Positions 1 through 5,299 of a DNA stretch of 9,219 nucleotides are shown piece by piece. Position 1 is the first letter of the stretch, and each line of letters starts with the position of its first letter. Below the pieces are notes generated by a model. It did no database searches. It worked only from the letters and a program-made list of their open reading frames with translations, and was not told the origin of the DNA. This DNA comes from JBAYHN01 sp041666125 (lineage in GTDB: Bacteria; Patescibacteriota; Gracilibacteria; UBA1369; UM-FILTER-53-11). The DNA is taken from contig JBAYHN010000054.1 in assembly GCA_041666125.1 (NCBI GenBank), positions 1-9,219 of the forward strand. Reading direction: 5' to 3'. The position numbers were made by a program, and so were the translations under genes.

Positions 1-418
1 AAGTCCTGCTAAGATTTTTATGATTAGAATTGATGTAAATGCTCGCCGCGCAGCAGTTTATGTAAATCCGGATCAGAGACCTCTTGCAATCGGGAAGCAG
101 GGACAAAACGTGCGCCTAGCTTCACAATTGGCAGGTTATGAAATCGATATTCTTGATGTTAAAGATTTACCTGCAGGCGCAGGTGCTCCGGGTGCAGCGG
201 GAGGAGAAGCGGCAATCGTAACAGCTCCAAAAGAGCATGTAATCAAGATCGAGAATCTTGAAGGATTGGACAAGAAACTCGTTGCAAAACTTGCAGCTGC
301 AAATCTTACGGATGTTGAACAGCTCAAAGGACTTTCTGCGAAAGACATTGCTTCTATTGAAGGCATAGACGAAGATTCGTCTCACCTCATCGCGGACGCT
401 GTGAAGAAGGTAAAATAA
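1..418 (+). CDS. nusA: Transcription factor NusA, C-terminal part (5' end outside window)
   Basis: NusA binds RNA polymerase and modulates pausing, termination and antitermination in the cytoplasm. The frame is open from base 2 without a start, so this is the last 138 residues of a longer gene. The first third matches the end of the second KH domain of NusA, with the hallmark run LAIGKQGQNVRLASQLAGY (about codons 27-45 of the visible part). An Ala/Gly-rich linker (AGAGAPGAAGG) follows, then a helix-hairpin-helix unit (NLEGLDKKLVAKL...GLSAKDIASIEGIDED), like one of the C-terminal acidic-repeat domains found in some NusA proteins. An internal ATG at base 20 is not the real start because homology continues upstream of it. 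It ends in TAA 9 bp before the transporter gene. In most bacteria nusA is followed by infB; here it is not. Confidence 0.93.
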   Translation, partial: SPAKIFMIRIDVNARRAAVYVNPDQRPLAIGKQGQNVRLASQLAGYEIDILDVKDLPAGAGAPGAAGGEAAIVTAPKEHVIKIENLEGLDKKLVAKLAAANLTDVEQLKGLSAKDIASIEGIDEDSSHLIADAVKKVK

Positions 419-423
419 AGGAG
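417..423 (+). promoter_or_regulatory. Shine-Dalgarno sequence for the AEC transporter
   Basis: AAAGGAG overlaps the nusA stop codon and lies 4 nt before the ATG at 428. It fixes that start and indicates translation from the nusA message. It is the only clear Shine-Dalgarno I see in front of a gene in the window. Confidence 0.75.
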
Positions 424-427
424 CTTT

Positions 428-1339
428 ATGATTCAAATTCTGTCCAGTATAACGCCACTTTTTATATTGTTGTTCGTGGGTGTTTTGGCGCGCCTATTAA
501 AAATAGCGGATTTGGAATGGGTAAAGGTTTTGAATAAGTTTGCGCTTTACCTTGGTTTTATTCCTTTGATGATTTACAGCATCGGCCATGCGGACAAAGC
601 CAGCATCACAAATACAAAATTAATTTTGGTGAATTTTGGGGTCATATTGATAATTATTTTTGCAACCTTGATCGTTACAAAACTTTTAAGAATGGGCAGC
701 GAAACGGCGAATGCATATATTTTGGGGATATTTTTTGGGAATACCGCCTATTTGGGTTTACCCTTTATTGCAGCGCTTTATCCTGGCTCGGAGGGCTTAA
801 TAAGTGTGCATATAGCAATATATAGCGTGCTGCTTTTGTCGATTGGAACGGCACTTGTTAAATGTGAAAAATTAACCGGTGCAAGCTGTGTTGGTATATC
901 AAAAAAACTTATAACCGATCCATTGTTAATTTCAATTTTTGTGGGATTTTTTCTGCTTTATTTTGATATAGATTTGCCAAAAGTTATAGATGAAGCACTT
1001 AGGCTACTTTCATCCAGCCTAACGCCAATAGTGCTCGTTGCTCTTGGTATATTTGTAGGACAGAAGATGGAATTTAATAAAGATTTTTTGCATGCGGGAA
1101 TAATAACTTTTTGCAAATTAATAATATCGCCGGTTTTATTTTTAATTGCTTGGAAAGTTTTTGATTTTGGTTCAGATTTTAAAATATCAATTTTGGAGTC
1201 AGCCATGCCCGTTGGAATTATGATTTTTGCCTTGGCGGATGTTCACGGCCTTAAAAAGCAGATTGTCGCAAATGCCGTAATTCTTAGTACGCTAGCCTCT
1301 TGCGTAACTTTGACAATATTGGCTGCATTAGTTCAGTAG
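428..1339 (+). CDS. AEC (auxin efflux carrier) family membrane transporter
   Basis: A 303-aa, very hydrophobic protein of the usual length for the AEC / membrane transport protein family (about 300-320 aa, ten predicted membrane helices in two five-helix halves). The N-terminus (ITPLFILLFVGVLARLLKI) and the run GNTAYLGLPF (about residues 104-113), with its conserved GN and G-P positions, fit the family. The second half begins near residue 155 and contains the paired segment LLSSSLTPIVLVALGIFVG. AEC proteins export or exchange organic acids such as malate, or other small anions, across the inner membrane; the substrate cannot be read from sequence. The start is set by AAAGGAG 4 nt upstream. 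The gene sits 9 bp behind nusA and is probably co-transcribed with it, an uncommon partner. Confidence 0.85.
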   Translation: MIQILSSITPLFILLFVGVLARLLKIADLEWVKVLNKFALYLGFIPLMIYSIGHADKASITNTKLILVNFGVILIIIFATLIVTKLLRMGSETANAYILGIFFGNTAYLGLPFIAALYPGSEGLISVHIAIYSVLLLSIGTALVKCEKLTGASCVGISKKLITDPLLISIFVGFFLLYFDIDLPKVIDEALRLLSSSLTPIVLVALGIFVGQKMEFNKDFLHAGIITFCKLIISPVLFLIAWKVFDFGSDFKISILESAMPVGIMIFALADVHGLKKQIVANAVILSTLASCVTLTILAALVQ

Positions 1340-1367
1340 TGTTTTATTTATAACTCTTTGCCCTTTA

Positions 1368-1390
1368 GCCTTCCTAAAAAGGCAGTTTTA
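1368..1390 (+). terminator. Weak hairpin, possible terminator of the nusA-AEC unit
   Basis: GCCTT (1368-1372) and AAGGC (1379-1383) can form a 5-bp stem around a 6-nt loop, followed by AGTTTTA. The stem is short and the T-run poor, so at best this is a leaky terminator. It overlaps the expected -35 region of the pilB promoter. Confidence 0.3.
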
Positions 1391-1399
1391 TGGTAAAAT
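1391..1399 (+). promoter_or_regulatory. Extended -10 promoter for pilB
   Basis: TGGTAAAAT is an extended -10 element (TGn plus TAAAAT at 1394-1399). The -35 position at 17-bp spacing reads TTCCTA and is poor, as is common for extended -10 promoters. Transcription would start near 1406, about 11 nt before the ATG at 1417, and the short leader has no Shine-Dalgarno. Confidence 0.5.
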
Positions 1400-1416
1400 A
1401 ATTAGAAAAAATATTT

Positions 1417-3339
1417 ATGGCAGATCAGCAAAATCAACCTGTAGGACAGGGGACACAATCTACTGTGAATCCGGCAACGCCGGCAGCTGTGCCAAATGTG
1501 ACGCCAGTAGTAGTAGTTGCGCCAGAAGTAAAGGCAGGGGCGCCTGCAAATACAGACAACACTATTGCCACTGTTTCGCCTACAATAAATAATAGTCCAA
1601 GCCAGCCGGTTGATATTCACCCGACAAGCGTGGTGCAAAATCCCGAGCCAAAACAAAATGTGAACTCCGGGCAAGTTGAAGCGGAAAAGCCTGCAACAGA
1701 AGCGGCTAAACCATCAGATACAGATAAAGCGTTAACTGGTATTAATCGCGATTTGGAAGAGAAAATCACAATGGAGAAGGCACAGGAAATTGCCATGCCA
1801 TATATAAACGTTGGCGTTTTTCCTGTTAATCCGGATATTTTGCATTTGGTATCGCCAGAGGATGCGAAGCGTGCAATGGCAATGCTTTTTTATAAAGTTG
1901 GAAAGAAAGTTCGTCTTGCAGTTGCAGATCCAAATAGTCCGGAAACTCAGGCTTTAGTAAAAGATTTGGAAGGCAAGGGTTATGGAGTGCAGATGAATTT
2001 GGCTTCGCGCGCAAGCGTTACCGAGGCATTTAAATTTTACACTTCGGATCAATATAAATTAAAAACGGAAATTAAAAACACAGTTTCGGAGGAGGAAATT
2101 CATTATGAAAAGGAATTGGAGAATTTGGCTGCACTAAAGGATAAAATCGCAGCGCTGCCGTCGGAAGAGGCGCTAAATACATTAAACGTTTCTGCAATTA
2201 AAGCAGGCGCTTCGGACATTCATTATCAGCCGGAAGAAACTTTGTGCACGGTGCGTTTTAGAATTGATGGCGTGTTGCATACGGTTTTTGATATTCCAAA
2301 AGAAACTTACACAAATTTGGCAAATCAGTTGAAATATAAAGCGAAAATGAAATTGAATATTACAAATGTTCCGCAAGATGGAAGGTTTAGATTTATCGTA
2401 AATGAACGCAAAATCGACGTTCGTGTCTCGGCGCTGCCAACGGAATATGGCGAGTCATTTGTTTGTAGAATTTTGGACAGCGGAAAGCATTTTGCAAACT
2501 TTGAAGAGCTTGGATTTAGCAAGAAATCTCTGGAAGTTTTGCGACGTGCAACGGAATTGTCTCAGGGAATGGTTCTCGTGACGGGCCCAACCGGTTCTGG
2601 AAAAACTACGACGCTTTATGTGCTTTTAAATAAAATTAATACTCAAGATACAAAAATAATTACGCTCGAAGATCCTATTGAATATCACCTTACAGGCATT
2701 ACGCAAAGCCAGGTGAATGAAAAGAGGGGATACACTTTTGCGGATGGATTGCGCTCTATTTTAAGGCAAGATCCGGATGTGGTGATGATTGGTGAAATTC
2801 GTGATTTGGAAACTGCGGAAGTTTGTGCGCAGGCTTCGCTAACGGGTCACGTTTTGCTTTCTACATTGCATACAAATAGCGCCGTTGGAACAATTCCGCG
2901 TTTAATAAATATTGGATTGCCGGCATTTATGGTTGCGCCTGCACTTTCTGTAATCGTGGCGCAAAGGCTTGTGCGAAGGCTTTGCACGTGTAGCGAAGAA
3001 GTGGAAATTAAGCCGGAAGAAAAAATATATTTGGAAACTACGCTCGCAAAAATAAAAGAAGTTGATCCTGCTTTTGAAGCGGCAATGCCTGCAAAGATAA
3101 AGAAAGTGAAGGGTTGCGAGGCTTGTAATTTTACCGGTTTCCGCGGGCAAATAACGATTTCGGAAGTTTTGGATTGTAATGATGAAATTAAAAATGCTGT
3201 GCTAAAAAATGCTTCAAGTTCCGATTTGCTTTTGATTGCGCGCAAGAATGGAATGCTCACGATGGAAGAAGATGGCATTTTGAAAGTTATTGAAGGCAGC
3301 ACGACGATAGATGAGGTTCATCGCGTTACAAATACATAG
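1417..3339 (+). CDS. pilB: Type IV pilus extension ATPase (PilB/GspE family)
   Basis: Hexameric cytoplasmic ATPase that powers assembly of type IV pili (or a type II secretion pseudopilus). Of 640 residues, about 1-108 are a Pro/Ala/Thr/Asn-rich, probably disordered tail not typical of the family. An N-terminal PilB/GspE domain follows (about 109-225), then the two-part ATPase core. Visible motifs are Walker A GPTGSGKT (390-397, K396), the Asp box ITLEDPIEYH (415-424), Walker B/arginine region DPDVVMIGEIRD (452-463), and the His box GHVLLSTLHTN (477-487). A C-terminal zinc site has CxxC at C567/C570, but the first pair is CxC (C523, C525) instead of the usual CxxC. No other pilus genes are in the window. 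It converges on dprA with a 22-bp overlap. PilB is preferred over PilT because it has the N-terminal domain and the cysteine motif. Confidence 0.93.
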   Translation: MADQQNQPVGQGTQSTVNPATPAAVPNVTPVVVVAPEVKAGAPANTDNTIATVSPTINNSPSQPVDIHPTSVVQNPEPKQNVNSGQVEAEKPATEAAKPSDTDKALTGINRDLEEKITMEKAQEIAMPYINVGVFPVNPDILHLVSPEDAKRAMAMLFYKVGKKVRLAVADPNSPETQALVKDLEGKGYGVQMNLASRASVTEAFKFYTSDQYKLKTEIKNTVSEEEIHYEKELENLAALKDKIAALPSEEALNTLNVSAIKAGASDIHYQPEETLCTVRFRIDGVLHTVFDIPKETYTNLANQLKYKAKMKLNITNVPQDGRFRFIVNERKIDVRVSALPTEYGESFVCRILDSGKHFANFEELGFSKKSLEVLRRATELSQGMVLVTGPTGSGKTTTLYVLLNKINTQDTKIITLEDPIEYHLTGITQSQVNEKRGYTFADGLRSILRQDPDVVMIGEIRDLETAEVCAQASLTGHVLLSTLHTNSAVGTIPRLINIGLPAFMVAPALSVIVAQRLVRRLCTCSEEVEIKPEEKIYLETTLAKIKEVDPAFEAAMPAKIKKVKGCEACNFTGFRGQITISEVLDCNDEIKNAVLKNASSSDLLLIARKNGMLTMEEDGILKVIEGSTTIDEVHRVTNT

Positions 3340-4238
3340 GAGCCGTTGGTTTTTACCAGGCCTTTTAACTCCAGCATAGAGATTGCGCTGAGGATTTCTG
3401 GTGCGGGAAGTTTTGTTTCGGACATTAGGGTTCCAGTAGTTTGAGGCGAATTTTTGAGTGCCTCAAAAATTCGCCTTTCCTTTACATTTAGCCCCGCAGC
3501 CACATCAAAGATATTTGATTGCGTCAGTCGATTAAGATTTTTCCCGCCAGGCATTTTTCCGGATTTTGCCTCGCCCTCTTTCTCCGCAAACTTAATCTCC
3601 AACTGCTCAATAATATCCTGCACACACGTCACCGGAAACGCTTTGCAGTCGCGAATAAGGCAGTTGGTTCCCTTGCATGTGTCCTGCGTAATATTTCCCG
3701 GCAATGCAAAAACTTCGCGATTATATTCCAGTGCCAGCCTCGCAGTTATTAACGCTCCGGACCTTTCCGGCGCCTCAATCACAAGCGTCGCCATAGACAT
3801 TCCGGCAATTATTCTATTTCTCTGGGGAAAAGTGCCCTTGTAGGGCTTAAAAGAATGTTCATATTCCGTAATCAAGCATCCGGACTCTTGAATTTTTTCC
3901 GCGAGCAGACGATTGCAAGGAGGCGTTATATTTTCCAATCCGGCTGCAAGTACTGCAATTGTTTTTCCGCCCGCTTTAAGTGCCGCCCAGTGCGCAATAG
4001 CGTCAATTCCATAGGCCAATCCACTCACAATTACAAACCCGCGCGCAGCAAGGTAAGCAGAAAAATCTTCCGTCATTTGTTTGCCATATTGGCTCGCATG
4101 CCTTGTTCCAACAATCGCGAAATAGCAATCTTTGTCACTCAGCTTTTGCCCAAGGCAAAAAAGCCTGTCCGGCGCGCCATGAATTTCTCGCAGAAGAGGG
4201 GGATAAAGCGGGTCATTTTTTAGAATACTGGAGAGCAT
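3318..4238 (-). CDS. dprA: DNA processing protein DprA (Smf)
   Basis: DprA binds incoming single-stranded DNA in natural transformation and loads RecA on it. The 306-aa protein has the DprA Rossmann-type domain (about 10-210) with family motifs VGTRHASQYG (43-52), SGLAYGID (72-79), AVLAAGLE (95-102) and FPQRNRIIAG (137-146). The block SGALITARLALEYNREVFALPG (160-181), followed by GTN (190-192), carries Ala where SGSL is usual. Residues about 245-306 form the small winged-helix domain at the C-terminus. There is no N-terminal SAM domain. The ATG at 4238 has no Shine-Dalgarno; a TATAAT 24 nt upstream predicts a leader of about 17 nt. It is convergent with pilB and lies downstream of the tRNA-like gene on the same strand, with no minus-strand terminator between them. 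Confidence 0.94.
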   Translation of the reverse strand: MLSSILKNDPLYPPLLREIHGAPDRLFCLGQKLSDKDCYFAIVGTRHASQYGKQMTEDFSAYLAARGFVIVSGLAYGIDAIAHWAALKAGGKTIAVLAAGLENITPPCNRLLAEKIQESGCLITEYEHSFKPYKGTFPQRNRIIAGMSMATLVIEAPERSGALITARLALEYNREVFALPGNITQDTCKGTNCLIRDCKAFPVTCVQDIIEQLEIKFAEKEGEAKSGKMPGGKNLNRLTQSNIFDVAAGLNVKERRIFEALKNSPQTTGTLMSETKLPAPEILSAISMLELKGLVKTNGSYVFVTR

Positions 4239-4243
4239 ATTAT

Positions 4244-4272
4244 TTGATTTTTTTAGCAGAAATTATATAATT
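4244..4272. promoter_or_regulatory. Symmetric divergent promoter (small RNA to the right, dprA to the left)
   Basis: AATTATATAATT (4261-4272) is a perfect 12-bp palindrome giving TATAAT on both strands: 4266-4271 on plus and 4267-4262 on minus. On the plus strand TTGATT (4244-4249) is a fair -35 at 16-bp spacing, predicting a start at G4278. On the minus strand the -35 region is poor (AAAGGT near 4290-4285) and the predicted start is near 4255, 17 nt before the dprA ATG. Confidence 0.55.
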
Positions 4273-4277
4273 ATTAC

Positions 4278-4333
4278 GGTGCTAACCTTTCGTGTCCCAG
4301 AAAAGGAACCCTAGCGGTCCCTTTTCTTTTTTT
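4278..4333 (+). ncRNA. Predicted 56-nt small RNA complementary to the tRNA-like anticodon arm
   Basis: No protein gene lies upstream on this strand for nearly 1 kb (dprA runs the other way). Yet there is a good promoter (TTGATT, 16 bp, TATAAT) and, about 20 nt after its predicted start, a strong terminator hairpin with a T-run. The transcript would be a single-stranded 5' segment (4278-4298) plus the terminator, the shape of a minimal antisense RNA. Bases 4279-4292, GTGCTAACCTTTCG, are identical to plus-strand 4381-4394 and so perfectly complementary to the anticodon arm of the minus-strand tRNA-like RNA. TGTC follows in both copies after one extra C in the second, extending the possible duplex to 18 pairs with a bulge. 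Function and expression are inferred. It could also be a by-product of the symmetric promoter. Confidence 0.5.
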
Positions 4334-4394
4334 GTTGCTAATGGTGGTGGAACGGACGGGAATCGAACCCGCCTACGAAAGTGCTAACCTTTCG
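4279..4394 (+). repeat. 14-bp direct repeat flanking the terminator and tRNA 3' half
   Basis: GTGCTAACCTTTCG occurs at 4279-4292 and again at 4381-4394, 102 bp apart. With one inserted base the match extends to 18 (TGTC against CTGTC). The right copy is the anticodon-stem and loop part of the tRNA-like gene; the left copy is the 5' end of the predicted small RNA. Confidence 0.85.
4299..4333 (+). terminator. Strong Rho-independent terminator
   Basis: AGAAAAGGAACC (4299-4310) pairs with GGTCCCTTTTCT (4316-4327) with one A/C mismatch, around the loop CTAGC. A run of seven T (4327-4333) follows. The T-run exists only on the plus strand, so it ends rightward transcription, from the predicted small RNA or from transcripts reading antisense through dprA. 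Confidence 0.85.
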
Positions 4395-4414
4395 CTGTCA
4401 CCTTGACCCGCCCC
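4345..4414 (-). tRNA. Unusual tRNA-like gene with alanine acceptor identity (isotype uncertain)
   Basis: Read on the minus strand, a 7-bp acceptor stem GGGGCGG / CCGTTCC is followed by A73 and an encoded CCA (4347-4345). The T-arm is canonical (GCGGG, loop TTCGATT, CCCGT; 4372-4356). A strong anticodon-type hairpin CGAAAG / CTTTCG holds the loop GTTAGCA, with a 3-nt variable region. Total length is 70 nt, about 5-6 short of normal: only 13 nt (GTCAAGGTGACAG) separate the acceptor and anticodon stems, allowing at most a 3-bp D-stem with loop AAGGT. G1:C72, G2:C71, G3:U70 and A73 are the alanyl-tRNA synthetase identity set, also found in tmRNA. The loop nominally places UAG as anticodon with an unusual C37. 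If the last stem pair is left open, AGC (Ala) sits after a T and before an A. It may be a functional variant tRNA, a tRNA-like RNA or a decaying pseudogene. Confidence 0.6.
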
Positions 4415-4434
4415 ACGCGCCATTAGCGAAAAGA

Positions 4435-4440
4435 CCTATA
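4435..4440 (-). promoter_or_regulatory. Possible -10 element for the tRNA-like gene
   Basis: On the minus strand TGATATAGG gives an extended -10 (TATAGG, 4440-4435). It predicts a start near 4428, the first base before the 8-bp outer stem that encloses the tRNA-like RNA. No convincing -35 is seen. Confidence 0.35.
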
Positions 4441-4519
4441 TCACATAGGGATTACATTTTTCTAAACTTTTTATGAATTTTTTATTAAATCCAATTTTCT
4501 CGGCTTAACCCAAGCGGTA

Positions 4520-4548
4520 TTGCCGTGTCTGTGTAATTATGTTATAGT
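4520..4548 (+). promoter_or_regulatory. Promoter of the 161-aa hypothetical gene
   Basis: TTGCCG (4520-4525), a 17-bp spacer, then TATAGT (4543-4548) preceded by TGT, an extended -10. The predicted start is near 4555, giving a leader of only about 6 nt before ATG 4561. AGGTG at 4551-4555 could serve as a weak Shine-Dalgarno only if transcription began further upstream. Confidence 0.6.
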
Positions 4549-4560
4549 ATAGGTGTATAT

Positions 4561-5046
4561 ATGAGCGGATCTGAAACACAAAAACCAATAGAAGCTACAA
4601 ACCTTAAGCCAAAGGATGAGGTTTCAAAGCCTGTTGGCCAAGAGGATGTTGATGCTCAATCGGCTGATGCTCAAGCAGCGATGGATGCACTTTTGGGTGG
4701 AGGGGCTTCTGCGTGTGATGCTGTTCGTGGTTGCAATAAAGAAATAGTTCAAAGTTCATGGGAACAAAAAAGCAGAGATGCAACAGATTCAATTGCAAGA
4801 AATCCACAGTTGGCTGTCTCGTTTGCCAAATTGTTACAGGCTTATGTAGCGACAACTCCAGAACCACCACCTTATTTTAGAGTCTCAAATCAACCGTGGT
4901 CTGATTTTAATAATGCAATGTCTTATGTGTCAGGAGACCGTTCTGAATCCGTCGCAAAACAGGTGTGGGGAGGAGTTTTAAAATTGGCACAAACAAAAGA
5001 TCCAAAGGCATATGCAAAACTACAATCGATAGCTGGTACCGTTTAA
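4561..5046 (+). CDS. Hypothetical protein, 161 aa
   Basis: I do not recognise a family. Residues 1-45 are polar, acidic and Ala/Gln/Asp-rich and probably disordered. A Gly-rich turn (LLGGGASACDAVRGC) follows, with the only two cysteines, C52 and C58. From about 60 to the end the protein looks mainly helical, broken by a Pro-rich stretch (TTPEPPPYFRVSNQPW, 98-113). The end is amphipathic and basic (VWGGVLKLAQTKDPKAYAKLQS). There is no signal peptide or membrane segment, so it is probably cytoplasmic. Evidence that it is real: a good promoter directly upstream, a full-length frame ending in TAA, and codon use like its neighbours. It is transcribed alone, divergent from the tRNA-like gene and convergent with a small minus-strand ORF. 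Confidence 0.75.
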   Translation: MSGSETQKPIEATNLKPKDEVSKPVGQEDVDAQSADAQAAMDALLGGGASACDAVRGCNKEIVQSSWEQKSRDATDSIARNPQLAVSFAKLLQAYVATTPEPPPYFRVSNQPWSDFNNAMSYVSGDRSESVAKQVWGGVLKLAQTKDPKAYAKLQSIAGTV

Positions 5047-5097
5047 TCTCGCACATATTCCACCTATGTACTGATCTGCAGGTGCGCAAAGTTGCTA

Positions 5098-5265
5098 TCA
5101 GACTCGATTAAACTGCTCTTTCAGTCTTTCGGCGAGCTCAACAACTTGTTGCATATCAAGTGGAACAGAATTCGCTGCTAAACCACCGATTGTTTCCATT
5201 TTAGCTGCAGGTGGTTTTTCCAAGTCAGTCATTAAAATATGGTTATTCCCGTTTTCTGGTGGCAT
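5098..5265 (-). CDS. Small hypothetical protein, 55 aa
   Basis: An ATG-TGA frame on the minus strand, in the 253-bp gap between the 161-aa gene and purQ. The product starts MPPENGNNHILMTDLEKPPA and ends in an amphipathic helix, PLDMQQVVELAERLKEQFNRV. Its composition is protein-like (charged, few rare residues) and the frame fills most of the gap. It begins 34 nt after the purQ stop, so it could be third in the purL-purQ operon. A TATATT at 5288-5283 could instead provide its own promoter with a leader of about 11 nt. No Shine-Dalgarno is seen; M12 (base 5232) is an alternative start. No family is recognised and function is unknown. The remaining 51 bp before the 161-aa gene hold only a weak hairpin. 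Confidence 0.45.
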   Translation of the reverse strand: MPPENGNNHILMTDLEKPPAAKMETIGGLAANSVPLDMQQVVELAERLKEQFNRV

Positions 5266-5299
5266 AACATCAAGTTTTAGTAAATATATGAAAGAACTT

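Noticed and set aside
2847..3302. A 151-aa minus-strand frame.
   Set aside because: It is antisense to the Walker B, His-box and zinc-motif region of pilB and has a Ser/Phe-rich shadow composition.
4279..4394. The 14-bp repeat as attL/attR of an integrated element in a tRNA gene.
   Set aside because: Only 102 bp separate the copies, with no integrase or cargo, and the interval is filled by a terminator and the tRNA 3' half. An ancient scar cannot be excluded.
4337..4428. The tRNA-like gene as a complete tmRNA (ssrA).
   Set aside because: The alanine acceptor, T-arm and missing D-stem resemble a tmRNA, but only about 30 nt lie between the D-region and the T-arm. There is no room for a tag reading frame or pseudoknots.
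4500..4530. Short inverted repeat CGGC...GCCG with a tRNA-like AAGCGGT core.
   Set aside because: No T-arm or acceptor follows; it overlaps the -35 of the next gene and the stem is only 4 bp.
5061..5084. Hairpin CACCT / AGGTG between the 161-aa gene and the 55-aa ORF as a terminator.
   Set aside because: The stem is 5 bp with a 14-nt loop and no T-run on either strand.
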